Shown here: positions 20,111 to 29,013 of the stretch, piece by piece
Layout: every line of letters starts with the position of its first letter
Numbering within the stretch: position 1 is the stretch's first letter
Assembly (NCBI RefSeq): GCF_003201955.1
Contig: NZ_QJJM01000004.1
Coordinates: 124,001-188,000 of the forward strand
Reading direction: 5' to 3'
Origin: Blastomonas natatoria
GTDB taxonomy: Bacteria > Pseudomonadota > Alphaproteobacteria > Sphingomonadales > Sphingomonadaceae
Length of the DNA: 64,000 nt
The notes under the pieces: generated by a model
Database searches by the model: none
Seen by the model: only the letters and a program-made list of their open reading frames with translations
Told to the model about the DNA's origin: nothing
Program-made: the position numbers and the translations under genes

Positions 20111-20394
20111 AACAACTCATATGGTCGCCGACCGCTCAGGCCGACCTGGCCGCCGTCGACGACTTCCTTTATGACGAAGACCCCGACTTTGCCGATCGCG
20201 TTGCTCTGTCTTCGGTACGTTCGGCCCGCCTTCTGCTGGACTGGCCGTTTGCCGGATCACCATGGGGCGACGGCGGTCAGCACAAATGGCGCGTGAAGCA
20301 AACGCCTTATATCCTGATCTACCGCCCGGTCGATGACGCCATTGTGATCCTGCACGTCCTTCACGAGCGCCAGAACTGGGGCATCGAACCATGA
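20107..20394 (+). CDS. RelE/ParE-family toxin
   Basis: 95 residues with the RelE/ParE fold pattern: QLIWSPTAQADLAAVDDFL helix pair, then the beta sheet KWRVKQTPYILIYRPVDDAIVILHVLHERQNW. The C-terminal HVLHERQNW signature is typical of ParE-type toxins, which poison DNA gyrase, rather than of ribosome-dependent RelE, though this is inference from similarity. Its stop overlaps the nadD start (ATGA), so the essential gene nadD is translated right behind the toxin. Confidence 0.88.
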   Translation: MKQLIWSPTAQADLAAVDDFLYDEDPDFADRVALSSVRSARLLLDWPFAGSPWGDGGQHKWRVKQTPYILIYRPVDDAIVILHVLHERQNWGIEP

Positions 20395-21032
20395 ACGGCC
20401 GCCCCGTCCGCACCGGCCTTATGGGCGGCAGCTTCAACCCGGCGCATCGCGGGCACCGGGCGATCAGCCTGTTTGCGATGGAGGCGCTGGGGCTCGACGA
20501 AATCTGGTGGCTGGTCAGCCCGGGCAATCCGCTCAAGGCTGCGGCCGACATGGCACCGCTCAGGGCACGGCTCGCATCGGCGCGCAAGATGGCCCGGCGC
20601 AGCCGGATCAAGCCGACGGGAATCGAGGCCGAACTCGGCACACGCTACACCGTCGAGACGCTCGAAAAGGTCAGGGCACGCTATCCGAAACGCGACTTCG
20701 TCTGGATCATGGGCGCGGACAATCTGGCGGGATTCCACCGCTGGAAGGACTGGCGCGGCATCGCCCGCCAAATGCCGATTGCAGTTGTCGCGCGTCCGGG
20801 ATATGATGGCGCCGCCATTTCGGGCCCCGCAATGGCCTGGTTCGGGCATCGTGTCCGTCCCCGCAGCCAGGCAAGAGACTGGACACGATGGAGTTTGCCA
20901 GCGCTTGTGCTGATGCGCTTTCGTCCTGATCCGCGATCCGCCACGGCCCTGCGCCGCAAGGATCCCGAATGGTTTCTGGATTACGCCGACACAATCGTGC
21001 GCGATGCAGTGACCCGGCAGGTCTTTGCGTGA
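20391..21032 (+). CDS. nadD: Nicotinate-nucleotide adenylyltransferase
   Basis: NadD joins nicotinate mononucleotide and ATP to deamido-NAD in NAD synthesis. 213 residues with the nucleotidyltransferase motif GGSFNPAHRGHRAISLFAM (HxGH) and the later FVWIMGADNLAGFHRWKDW signature. The C-terminal ISxTxxR-type motif is represented by RSATALRR. The start ATG overlaps the ParE-like toxin stop. rsfS and rlmH follow, a widespread gene order. Confidence 0.95.
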   Translation: MNGRPVRTGLMGGSFNPAHRGHRAISLFAMEALGLDEIWWLVSPGNPLKAAADMAPLRARLASARKMARRSRIKPTGIEAELGTRYTVETLEKVRARYPKRDFVWIMGADNLAGFHRWKDWRGIARQMPIAVVARPGYDGAAISGPAMAWFGHRVRPRSQARDWTRWSLPALVLMRFRPDPRSATALRRKDPEWFLDYADTIVRDAVTRQVFA

Positions 21033-21159
21033 CGCTACGGCCAGCCCCTCCGCCCGTCCACCAGGACATGCCCTTCAACCCGCCCAATCTCACTGCGCGC
21101 AGCCGCCAATCCAGCGCTGCCCTGCCCGTTTCAAAAATGCCTTTGTGCAAGGAGCTCCA

Positions 21160-21573
21160 TTGACCAATCTTTCGCAAGCCCAACAATCGGTCGCCAGCCC
21201 GCCCCCGTCGGCCAGCGACCTGCAACTGGCCGAAGCCGGCAAGCTGCACGCTCTCGTGATGCAGTCGCTCGACGACGATCAGGCGCAGGAGGTTGTCTCG
21301 ATCCCGCTCGCCGGAAAGAGCAACATTGCCGATTTCATGGTCATCGCCTCGGGCCGTTCGACCCGCCAGGTTGCCTCGATGGCGCAGAAGCTGGCCGAGC
21401 GGATCAAGGAAGCCGGCGGCAGCGCACGGATCGAAGGCCTGACCAACGCCGACTGGGTGCTGATCGATGCCGGCGACGTCATCGTTCATCTGTTCCGGCC
21501 CGAGGTGCGCAGCTTCTACAACCTGGAACGCATGTGGGCATTCGGCGACGCACCCGAGGCCCCGAACGCCTGA
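21160..21573 (+). CDS. rsfS: Ribosomal silencing factor RsfS
   Basis: A TTG start at 21160 is chosen because AAGGAG lies at 21149-21154, at correct spacing. The longer frame overlaps nadD. 137 residues with the RsfS/DUF143 core: LVMQSLDDDQAQEVVSIPLAGKS, IADFMVIASGRSTRQVASMAQKL, and DWVLIDAGDVIVHLFRPEVRSFYNLERMW. RsfS binds ribosomal protein L14 and blocks subunit joining in starvation. It lies between nadD and rlmH. Confidence 0.94.
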   Translation: MTNLSQAQQSVASPPPSASDLQLAEAGKLHALVMQSLDDDQAQEVVSIPLAGKSNIADFMVIASGRSTRQVASMAQKLAERIKEAGGSARIEGLTNADWVLIDAGDVIVHLFRPEVRSFYNLERMWAFGDAPEAPNA

Positions 21574-21606
21574 TTTCGCGAACGGGCCTGGGGGAGCCGG
21601 GGCAGC

Positions 21607-22029
21607 ATGCGCCTGCACATCATCGCGCGCGGCAAGATTGGCCGGTCGCCAGAAGCCGAGCTGGTGCAGCGCTATGCCAAGCGCATCCAGTGGCCGCTCA
21701 GCATCACCGAACTGCCCGATCGCGGCGGCACGCTGCCGCCCGCGCCGCAGGGCAGCCGCACGGTGATGCTCGATGAGCTTGGCAGGCAACTCACCTCGAT
21801 AGAAATCGCCGAGAAGCTCGGCCGCTGGCGCGACGATGGCGTGCGCGAGACACGCTTCCTGATCGGCGCGGCGGACGGTTTCGACGATGCCGAGCGCGCC
21901 AATGCCGATCTGCTGATCGCCTTCGGCAAGGCGACCTGGCCGCACATGATGGCGCGCGCCATGCTGGCCGAGCAGCTCTATCGTGCCACCAGCATCCTGG
22001 CCGGCCACCCCTATCACCGCGAGGGATGA
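21607..22029 (+). CDS. rlmH: 23S rRNA pseudouridine-1915 N3-methyltransferase
   Basis: 140 residues of the SPOUT family. RLHIIARGKIGRSPEAELVQRYAKRI is the usual N-terminus, VMLDELGRQLTSIEIAEKL the middle, and the knotted SAM site runs through FLIGAADGFDDAERANADLLIAFGKATWPHMMARAMLAEQLYRATSILAGHPYHRE. All conserved blocks are present. The stop overlaps the envC-like start (ATGA). Confidence 0.96.
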   Translation: MRLHIIARGKIGRSPEAELVQRYAKRIQWPLSITELPDRGGTLPPAPQGSRTVMLDELGRQLTSIEIAEKLGRWRDDGVRETRFLIGAADGFDDAERANADLLIAFGKATWPHMMARAMLAEQLYRATSILAGHPYHREG

Positions 22030-23246
22030 CGGCGGTGGCGCAGCGGCCGATCCTGCTCGCGCTGGCCGCCTGTGCAGCCACTCTGGCCGCCTTGCCCGGC
22101 AGCGCCGCTGCGCCCCCGCGCCCGGTCAACATTCTGGAGCAGGAGCGCACGGCCCTCGCGCGCGCCCTCGCCGATGCGAAGGCCGCCGCCCGGCGCAGCG
22201 CCACGCTGGAGCAGCAGGCAGACACGGCCGTGGCAGCAGCCGACAAGGCCAGGGCCGACGCCCGGCTGGTGGCATCGAAGGTCCAGCAGGCCGAGGCCGA
22301 GATTGCTGCGGCCGAAGCACGCGTGACCATCATCGCGACGTTGCAGCGGGCACAAAGGGCGCGTCTGACCGCCCGCCAGCAGCCGCTCGCAAGGCTGACC
22401 GCAGCCTTGCAATCCATGGCGCGCAGACCCACGGTTCTGGCGCTGGTCCAGCCCGGGTCGGTCGACGATCTTGTGCGGGTGCGCGCGGTGCTCGCCACCA
22501 CCCTGCCTCGGGTCGAAGCGGAGACGGCCGCGCTGCGCAGGGACATCGCCCGCTCGCGCGACCTTGCAAGACAGGCTACCCGCGCTGCAGCCCTTCAGAA
22601 GGTAAGCCGCCGGCAGCTTGCCTATCGCCGCGCCGAGCTCGCCCGGCTCGAGGCCCGGTCCCGCGCCCGATCGCGCGCGCTGGCCAGCACGTCGCGGCTG
22701 GAGGAAGAGCGCGCGCTGGGGCTCAGCGAGCGTGCGCGCGATCTCGACAGCCTCGTCGGAAATCTCGAACAGAGCGCAACGCTGCGCCAGCGGCTTGCGG
22801 CCCTCGAGGGACCGATGCTGCGCCCACCGCGGCCGCAGGCCTCCCAAGTGGTCGAAAATGCGCCGCCGCCGACCATCGGCGCTCGCCCGGCCTACCGGCT
22901 GCCGACTCCGGGCGCGATCGTCACCGGCTTTGGCGAGCTGTCCGCAACGGGCGTACGTTCACGCGGCCTCACGCTCGCAACCCGCCCGGCTGCGCAGTTG
23001 ATCGCCCCTGCAGACGGCCGCATCGCCTTTTCCGGGCCCTATCGCGGCTTTGGCCAGATCATCATCATCGAGCATGTCGGCGGCTGGACCAGCCTGATCA
23101 CCGGGCTTGCGCGCGCCAATGTCAAGGTCGGCGAACGCGTTGCCCAGGGCGACCCCATCGGCCGCGCTGCTGAAAATCGCCCGCGGATCACCGTGGAACT
23201 GCGCCGCAACGGACGCCCGATCGATGTCGCCGCGCTCATCAGCTGA
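22026..23246 (+). CDS. EnvC-type murein hydrolase activator (degenerate M23 domain)
   Basis: 406 residues: signal peptide ending near SAAA, a long Ala/Arg/Glu-rich coiled coil (about 40-265), and a C-terminal LytM-like domain (GAIVTGFGELSATGVRSRGLTLATRPAAQLIAP ... GQIIIIEHVGGWTSLITGLARANVKVGERVAQGDPIG). The zinc-binding HxxxD and HxH residues of active M23 enzymes are replaced (RGLTLA; ITVELRR), so it is probably an activator of amidases at the division site, as EnvC is. Overlaps rlmH by 4 nt. Confidence 0.9.
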   Translation: MTAVAQRPILLALAACAATLAALPGSAAAPPRPVNILEQERTALARALADAKAAARRSATLEQQADTAVAAADKARADARLVASKVQQAEAEIAAAEARVTIIATLQRAQRARLTARQQPLARLTAALQSMARRPTVLALVQPGSVDDLVRVRAVLATTLPRVEAETAALRRDIARSRDLARQATRAAALQKVSRRQLAYRRAELARLEARSRARSRALASTSRLEEERALGLSERARDLDSLVGNLEQSATLRQRLAALEGPMLRPPRPQASQVVENAPPPTIGARPAYRLPTPGAIVTGFGELSATGVRSRGLTLATRPAAQLIAPADGRIAFSGPYRGFGQIIIIEHVGGWTSLITGLARANVKVGERVAQGDPIGRAAENRPRITVELRRNGRPIDVAALIS

Positions 23247-23486
23247 CGACCGGCGTTCATCGCGCAGAAAGGATCCGTGGCTAGCCTTGCCAACGCTCGT
23301 CGAAACGCATGGCCTGCCGGTGGCAAAGCATCTGGCAATTGGGCGCGCGCGAGACTAGATTGGTGCAGCCGCGCAAGGGGTAAGCGCGTTGCCTTTGCCT
23401 GGGGAATGCCGTTGCCACATCATGGGCAGCGTCACGGTGCGACCCGGGCCTTGTTTCCAACCGGTACAGAACAAGGTTGCCATTTG

Positions 23487-24863
23487 ATGATGAAGTCCCG
23501 CCTCGCCCGAGCCTCTGCCATTGCCCTTGCGGTGGCGCTGGTGCCCGTCACCACATCGGCCATTTCGCAGGTCGAATCCGACACCCAGGCAGAGATCGCG
23601 AAATTCGTGGACATTTTCGAACGGGTGAAGGCCGACTATGTCGAGCCGGTCGACGACGACAAGCTGGTCCGCGGTGCCATCGACGGCATGCTGGCGGCGC
23701 TCGATCCGCACTCCAGCTATCTCGACGCGCGCGATTTCGCCAATCTGCGCACCCAGACCGAAGGCATGTATGGCGGCCTGGGCCTCTCGGTGACGATGCA
23801 GGACGGCGCGGTCAAGGTGATTGCCCCGACGCGCGAAACCCCTGCCGACAAGGCCGGCATCAAGGCCGGCGACTATATCACGCATCTTGACGGCAAGCTC
23901 ATCTATGGTGGCACGCTCGACGATGCGGTCGATCAGATGCGCGGCGAACCGGGCACGTCGATCAAGCTCACCATCGTGCGCGAGGGCCGCGACAAGCCGT
24001 TCGACGTCACCATCACCCGTGCGATCATCGACTTGAAGCCCGTCACCTGGGAGGTGAAGGACGATATCGGCATCATCACCATCGCCAGCTTCACCTCGAG
24101 CGTCGGCGAGGACGTCAACGAGGCGATCCGGGGCATCGAGGCCAAGCTGGGCCGCAAGCCGACGGGCTATGTGCTCGACATGCGCTCCAATCCCGGCGGT
24201 CTGCTCGACGAGGCGGTCGCCGTCTCTGATGTCTTCCTGCAAAAGGGCGAAATCGTCTCGCAGCGCGGCCGGCACAAGGGCGATATCGAGCGCTATTACG
24301 CGCGTCCCGGCGACAGCACCGGCGGCCTGCCGCTGATCGTGCTGGTCGATTCCGGCTCGGCCTCGGCCTCCGAAATCGTGGCAGGTGCTCTGCAGGATCA
24401 TCGCCGCGCGTTGATCATGGGTGAGCGCAGCTTCGGCAAGGGATCGGTGCAGACGCTGCTGCCGCTGTCGCGTACCTCGGCGCTGAAGCTGACGACCGCG
24501 CGCTATTTCACCCCTTCGGGCAAATCGGTGCAGGAAGGCGGGATCGAACCCGATATCGCCGTGCCGCAGATTTCCGACCCCGATTACAAGACCCGGATGA
24601 AGCTGCGCGAATCCGACCTGCGCGGCCATCTGATCAACGAGATCGGCCTGGACGACAAGGATCTGGAGGTCGACAAGCTCGAGGATCCGCGCTTCACGAT
24701 GACCACCGAGCAGCTCAAGGAAAAAGGCATCGAGGACTTCCAGCTTTATTATGCGCTCGCAACGCTGCAGCGCACGACGCTGGCCAGCGCCCGATTGTCG
24801 GCAACCCGTCCCATCGCGGCGCGTTCTGCTGTCGTGGGCCGTCCGGCAGCACGTCGGAACTGA
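23487..24863 (+). CDS. C-terminal processing peptidase, S41 family
   Basis: 458 residues from MMKSRLARASAIALAVALVPV, a clear signal peptide. The 70 residues upstream in frame are rejected because they read through the intergenic region. A PDZ domain sits near 90-175 (LGLSVTMQDGAVKVIAPTRETPADKAGIKAGDYITHLDGK), then the peptidase core with the catalytic Ser in VDSGSASASEIVAGALQDH and Lys in GERSFGKGSVQTLLPLS. The C-terminus is Ala/Arg rich. It degrades tagged or misfolded envelope proteins and often works with EnvC-type hydrolase regulators. Confidence 0.94.
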   Translation: MMKSRLARASAIALAVALVPVTTSAISQVESDTQAEIAKFVDIFERVKADYVEPVDDDKLVRGAIDGMLAALDPHSSYLDARDFANLRTQTEGMYGGLGLSVTMQDGAVKVIAPTRETPADKAGIKAGDYITHLDGKLIYGGTLDDAVDQMRGEPGTSIKLTIVREGRDKPFDVTITRAIIDLKPVTWEVKDDIGIITIASFTSSVGEDVNEAIRGIEAKLGRKPTGYVLDMRSNPGGLLDEAVAVSDVFLQKGEIVSQRGRHKGDIERYYARPGDSTGGLPLIVLVDSGSASASEIVAGALQDHRRALIMGERSFGKGSVQTLLPLSRTSALKLTTARYFTPSGKSVQEGGIEPDIAVPQISDPDYKTRMKLRESDLRGHLINEIGLDDKDLEVDKLEDPRFTMTTEQLKEKGIEDFQLYYALATLQRTTLASARLSATRPIAARSAVVGRPAARRN

Positions 24864-24902
24864 CCTCGATCCATTTCCTGTTGCCGGGGGTAAAGAGCTG
24901 AT

Positions 24903-25409
24903 ATGACTTCGCGCGCGCCGCGTATCGCCGCATGGCTGGCGTTCCTTCTGCCTGCTTCGCTTCTGGGTGGAGCGCTGATCAGCCAATATGTCTTCGGGCT
25001 CTATCCGTGCGAGATGTGCTACTGGCAAAGGTGGCCGCACTGGGCTGCGCTGGCCCTGGGCGGCATAGCCGTGCTGTCGGTGCGCCGGGTGCAGGGCCTG
25101 GGCGTCGCGATGGCGGCGCTCGCTGCTGTCGCCATCGCCATCAGCGGGCTGATCGGCGGATTTCATGCCGGGGTCGAATATGGCTGGTGGGAAGGGCTGA
25201 CCCGCTGCGCCACGGCGGCTCCTGTCGGCGGCACGACGGACGATGTGCTGAACTCGATCATGTCCAACCCGCTGGTCCGCTGCGACACCGCGCCCTGGTC
25301 GCTGTTCGGCATCTCTCTGGCGGGCTATAATTTCCTCTTGTCGCTGGCCGGTGCGGGCGCCATCTATGTGTTGCTGCGACGCAGGAAAACCGGGACAATT
25401 GCCGCATGA
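24903..25409 (+). CDS. DsbB-family disulfide bond formation protein
   Basis: 168 residues with four membrane helices. The first periplasmic redox pair is CEMC at residues 36-39 (GLYPCEMCYWQRWPHW), and a second loop carries Cys in LTRCATAAP and LVRCDTAPWS. DsbB passes electrons from periplasmic thiol oxidase to ubiquinone. The next gene, coq7, makes ubiquinone and overlaps it by 4 nt. Confidence 0.93.
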   Translation: MTSRAPRIAAWLAFLLPASLLGGALISQYVFGLYPCEMCYWQRWPHWAALALGGIAVLSVRRVQGLGVAMAALAAVAIAISGLIGGFHAGVEYGWWEGLTRCATAAPVGGTTDDVLNSIMSNPLVRCDTAPWSLFGISLAGYNFLLSLAGAGAIYVLLRRRKTGTIAA

Positions 25410-25957
25410 CGACCCAGGAAGACGAACCCATCCAGCCCGTTCGCCGGGAGCTTGACCTGTCGGAGATGATCCGGGTCAACCAGGCGGGCGAATATGGCGC
25501 CACCCGCATCTATGCCGGGCAACGCGCGGTCATGGGCGATCATGTTCCCGAGGCGCGCGCAATTGCCGGCATGGCGGAGCAGGAAGAGGTGCACCGCGCG
25601 TTCTTCGACAGGCTGATGGCCGAACGGGGCGTCCGCCCGACCGCGCTGCAGCCGTTCTGGAATGTCGCAGGCTTCGGTCTGGGCGCCGTCACCGCGCTGA
25701 TTGGTCCCAAGGCGGCCATGGCCTGCACGGTCGCGGTGGAAACCGAAATCGACCGGCATTATGCCGAGCAGCTCGAGGAACTGGGCGACAGCGATCCCGA
25801 GCTCAGCGCAGCGATCGCGAAGTTTCGGGACGAGGAACTGGAGCACAAGGACCGGGCGCTGGCCGAGGGTGCGGAACAGGCGTTCGGCTATCCGGTGATG
25901 AGCGCAGTCATTCGCATGGGCTGCCGCGCGGCGATTGCCCTGTCAAAGCGGATCTGA
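25406..25957 (+). CDS. coq7: Demethoxyubiquinone hydroxylase, COQ7 family
   Basis: 183 residues of the di-iron COQ7 family, which hydroxylates C6 of demethoxyubiquinol. The iron ligands are visible in NQAGEYGATRIYAGQ (Glu), EEVHRAFFDRLM (ExxH), ETEIDRHYAEQL (Glu) and FRDEELEHKDRAL (ExxH). Start in ATGA overlap with the dsbB-like gene, suggesting co-expression of quinone supply and quinone use. Confidence 0.95.
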   Translation: MTTQEDEPIQPVRRELDLSEMIRVNQAGEYGATRIYAGQRAVMGDHVPEARAIAGMAEQEEVHRAFFDRLMAERGVRPTALQPFWNVAGFGLGAVTALIGPKAAMACTVAVETEIDRHYAEQLEELGDSDPELSAAIAKFRDEELEHKDRALAEGAEQAFGYPVMSAVIRMGCRAAIALSKRI

Positions 25958-26028
25958 CGCGGGCACTAAGCTCGCGTTCATCCGGTCTGGTATAGCGACC
26001 GGAACAGACGATTTACACGGAGGACGAC

Positions 26029-26625
26029 ATGATGAAGACCGGCACCCTGGCAGCGATGCTGCTGATCGGAACGGCCTTCGCCGCCCCCGCTGTTGCGCAG
26101 GAAAATGCAGGCGACAAGGTCGTCCAGAAGATCGTCTATGGCGATGATGCGTGCGAACCCTCGAGCAATCCGAACGAGATCGTCGTCTGCATGCGCATGG
26201 ACGAGCAGGAGCGGTACCGCATCCCCGAAAAGCTGCGCACTGACCCCAATTCGATCGCCAATACCAGCTGGACCGAGCGCGTGCGGTCGATGGAAACCGT
26301 CGGCAATTTCGGCACCGATAGCTGCTCTCCGGTCGGCGCAGGCGGCTTTACCGGTTGTACCCAGACCCTGGTCCAGGCTGCGCGCGCCGAGAAGAAGCAG
26401 GGAGAGGAAGCCATTGCCGGTCGCCTGATCGAGGAAGAGCGTCAGCGCCGCCTGGCGAATATCGATGCAGATGCCGCAGCGGTCGAGGCGCGGCAGCTGG
26501 AGATCGAGGCGCAGCTTGACGCCCGCAAGGCAGAGCGCGAAGCCGCTGCAGCCGCGATGCGCGCACAGGCCAATGGCGAGGAAGTCCCGCCGCGTCCCGA
26601 GCCGGAAGCCCCCTCGCCCGAATAA
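26029..26625 (+). CDS. Secreted protein of unknown function, 198 aa
   Basis: Signal peptide MMKTGTLAAMLLIGTAFAAPAVAQ with GGAGGAC upstream of the ATG. The mature N-terminal half has three or four Cys (DDACEPS, IVVCMRM, DSCSPV, TGCTQ) that could form two disulfides. The C-terminal half (about 115-185) is a Glu/Ala/Arg-rich coiled coil followed by a Pro-rich tail. I do not recognise a named family. It stands alone between coq7 and the PH-domain pair. Confidence 0.75.
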   Translation: MMKTGTLAAMLLIGTAFAAPAVAQENAGDKVVQKIVYGDDACEPSSNPNEIVVCMRMDEQERYRIPEKLRTDPNSIANTSWTERVRSMETVGNFGTDSCSPVGAGGFTGCTQTLVQAARAEKKQGEEAIAGRLIEEERQRRLANIDADAAAVEARQLEIEAQLDARKAEREAAAAAMRAQANGEEVPPRPEPEAPSPE

Positions 26626-26724
26626 GTCAGGCTGGCCCTGGCCAACCGACTTGCGCCACTAATACACCTTCTCCATATAGGGCTCACGGTTGCACTCTTG
26701 CGTGCGCGTGAAGGGAGCGGGTTC

Positions 26725-27255
26725 ATGTCATTTCCGGTGGCGGACGGGTTGGATGCTGCAGCCATGCCTGAGGACCGCCATGCCGGAGAACTGCGGCCGC
26801 TCGATCGGCGCTACAGGCACGTCATCCGCATCGAGACAGGGCTTGTTCTGCTGCCCGTCCTGATCGCGGCATCGGGCATCGAACTGGCGCTGGTCACCAA
26901 GGAGATCCTGTCCGAGCACGGACCGCTGATCGCGCTGGCGCTCGCACTTTCCGCGTTCATCCTGGTCTTTCTGCCCCAGCGCCGATGGCGCCGCTGGGGC
27001 TATAGCGATGCGGACGAGCAGCTGAGGGTGGCGCGTGGCTGGATGTTCCGTACCGACACGATCGTGCCATTCAAGCGCATCCAGCACATTGATGTCGGCG
27101 AAGGGCCGATCGAGCGGCTTTTCGGTCTGGCCAGCCTGACCGTCCATACGGCCGGAACGCACAATTCCGTCGTCACGCTGCCCGGCCTGGCGCGCGCCGA
27201 TGCCGAGGCGATGCGCGATGCGATGCGGCTGCACATCCGCCGAGAGGCCGAATGA
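26725..27255 (+). CDS. PH-domain membrane protein, YdbS-like (DUF304)
   Basis: 176 residues from MSFPVADGLDAAAMPED, preceded by GGAGCGGG. Two membrane helices (about 40-65 and 70-88) are followed by a bacterial PH domain (bPH_2) with WGYSDADEQLRVARGWMFRTDTIVPFKRIQHIDVGEGPIERLFGLASLTVHTAG. The start of the YdbT-like gene overlaps its stop (ATGA). YdbS/YdbT pairs are widespread inner-membrane proteins of unknown biochemical role. Confidence 0.88.
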   Translation: MSFPVADGLDAAAMPEDRHAGELRPLDRRYRHVIRIETGLVLLPVLIAASGIELALVTKEILSEHGPLIALALALSAFILVFLPQRRWRRWGYSDADEQLRVARGWMFRTDTIVPFKRIQHIDVGEGPIERLFGLASLTVHTAGTHNSVVTLPGLARADAEAMRDAMRLHIRREAE

Positions 27256-28790
27256 GCGACACGCTGGACGCCCCAGCCCAGCTGGCATTGCCAGCCGAAC
27301 AGACGGCAACCGAACGCCGGCTGCATCCGCTCACCCTGCTGCTCAATCTCTCGCGTCAGGTGCCCCAGATGATCATCGGCCTGGTCGCCTTGCGGCTGAG
27401 CGGGCCGGAAGAACTGCGTCCCTGGGTCGCGCTGATGGCGCTGCTTGCGATTCTGGGGATGTTCGGGTTCGAATTCTATCGCTGGTGGCGCTTTTCCTAT
27501 CGGCTGGAGCCCGACGAGCTTCGCATCGCCAGCGGGGTGTTCAGCCGCAATGTCCGCTCCATCCCTTATGAGCGGATCCAGGACGTCAATCTGGAACAGG
27601 GGGTTTTCGCGCGCGTGCTTGGCTTGGCCAAGGTGCGGTTGGAGACCGGCAGCAGCGGCAGCGGCGACGAGGGCGCCCTCGATTCAGTCGACCTTGCCGA
27701 GGCCGAGCGTCTTCGCGATGTCATCCGCCTGCGCAAGGCGCAGAATACAGCCGAGCCGGATCAACCCGGAGCAGGCCCCGCCGAAGTCGCCGCTGACCGG
27801 ATCGATGCGCCGCTGCTGTTCGCCATGGACCCCAGGCGCATCCTCATCGCCGGGGTCTTCAACTTCTCGCTGGTGTTCTTCGCGCTGGTCGGTGCGCTGC
27901 TGAACAATATCGATTTCCTGATTCCGGGCGATTTTTGGGACCCGCGTCGGCTGCTCGATTTTCTGGGACTGGACGATCTGTTTGCCGCGCTCGACATGGC
28001 CGCGCGCATTGCATCGGTGATCGCCGCATTGTTCGGCGTGCTGGTCATCGGGCTGATCGGCGGCATCATCCGCACTTTCCTGCGGGAATATGGCTTCCGG
28101 CTGGAGCGCACCGAAACCGGCTTCCGCAGGCGGCGGGGCCTGCTGACGCTGACCGATGTCGTCATGCCGCTGCATCGCATCCAGGCCGCCGTCATCGCCA
28201 CCGGGCCTATCCGCCGTCGCTTCGGCTGGTACGAGCTCAAGGTGCAGAGCCTCGCGAGCGACAGCGACAAGGAGAGCGACCACAGCATAGCCCCCTTCGC
28301 CACCGAGGCAGAGCTGCGCCACGTTCTGGCCGAGACCAGGATCGGCTGGAACACCGATTATCCGGCCATGCGCCGTGTCGATCCGGCCATGTGGTGGGTG
28401 CCGCTGGTCTTTGCCCTGCCGGTTCCGATCATTGGCCTCGGCATCGCGGCGACGCTGGCCAGTCCGTGGATTGCGCTGGCCTATGCAGCCCTGCCCCTCG
28501 TCCCGCTCGCCAGCTGGCTCCACTGGCGCGCGCACCGCTATGCGCTGGTGGACGATCAGCTCTATGTCCGCCACGGATTCTGGAACCAGACGCTGATACT
28601 GCTGCCGGTGCGCCGGGTGCAGAGTGTCGATATCCGCCAGAGCTTCGTCAGCCGCTATATCGGGCTGGCAGAGATAGCGATCGGTGTTGCCGGGCGATCG
28701 GGCGCGGTGACGATCCAGGCGATCCCGCTTGGCGAAGCAACGAAGCTGCGGTCGATGCTGCTCGGCAACCAGCCCGGTGCGTGGTCATGA
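27252..28790 (+). CDS. PH-domain membrane protein, YdbT-like, three bPH_2 domains
   Basis: 512 residues with three bPH_2 units, each preceded by two membrane helices: units near 80-165 (YRLEPDELRIASGVFSRNVRSIPYERIQDVNLEQG), 275-350 (FRRRRGLLTLTDVVMPLHRIQAAVIATG) and 430-500 (DDQLYVRHGFWNQTLILLPVRRVQSVDIRQSF). This matches the duplicated architecture of YdbT relatives. Translationally coupled to the YdbS-like gene. Confidence 0.88.
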   Translation: MSDTLDAPAQLALPAEQTATERRLHPLTLLLNLSRQVPQMIIGLVALRLSGPEELRPWVALMALLAILGMFGFEFYRWWRFSYRLEPDELRIASGVFSRNVRSIPYERIQDVNLEQGVFARVLGLAKVRLETGSSGSGDEGALDSVDLAEAERLRDVIRLRKAQNTAEPDQPGAGPAEVAADRIDAPLLFAMDPRRILIAGVFNFSLVFFALVGALLNNIDFLIPGDFWDPRRLLDFLGLDDLFAALDMAARIASVIAALFGVLVIGLIGGIIRTFLREYGFRLERTETGFRRRRGLLTLTDVVMPLHRIQAAVIATGPIRRRFGWYELKVQSLASDSDKESDHSIAPFATEAELRHVLAETRIGWNTDYPAMRRVDPAMWWVPLVFALPVPIIGLGIAATLASPWIALAYAALPLVPLASWLHWRAHRYALVDDQLYVRHGFWNQTLILLPVRRVQSVDIRQSFVSRYIGLAEIAIGVAGRSGAVTIQAIPLGEATKLRSMLLGNQPGAWS

Positions 28791-28797
28791 ACCTGGA

Positions 28798-28884
28798 GCA
28801 TTTTCAAGTTGACCGTTGACGGTCATCGGCTCGGAAAATGCGGCATCAGAAAACAAGAGCGTTTTTGCCCAATGTGAAAACGCT
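28798..28884. terminator. Nested inverted repeats after the YdbT-like gene
   Basis: GCATTTTC at 28798-28805 pairs with GAAAATGC at 28834-28841, enclosing TGACCGT/ACGGTCA at 28810-28825. A second hairpin, AGCGTTTT at 28858-28865 with AAAACGCT at 28877-28884, follows. Together they could act as a bidirectional terminator between convergent transcripts, or represent a dispersed alphaproteobacterial palindrome. Confidence 0.55.
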
Positions 28885-28932
28885 TGAGGGGCTGATCGCT
28901 CGATTGCGCCACTCTCCCGGGAGGACCGGCGA

Positions 28933-28962
28933 CCGGACGCAAATAGGTCCATCTGCGTCCGG
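28933..28962 (-). terminator. Hairpin downstream of the double-glycine precursor gene
   Basis: A perfect 9-bp stem CCGGACGCA/TGCGTCCGG with a 12-base loop lies about 50 bases past the precursor stop. There is no T-run on the minus strand, so it may stabilise the 3' end rather than terminate by itself. Confidence 0.4.
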
Positions 28963-29013
28963 CCACCAGCCTCGCCCCGCCACGGTCAGCAACCGATGGC
29001 AGAGCGCCCGGCC

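Noticed and set aside
23355-25166. A 603-codon minus-strand frame opposite the S41 peptidase
   Set aside because: The plus-strand peptidase has PDZ and the Ser/Lys dyad; the opposite frame is a shadow.
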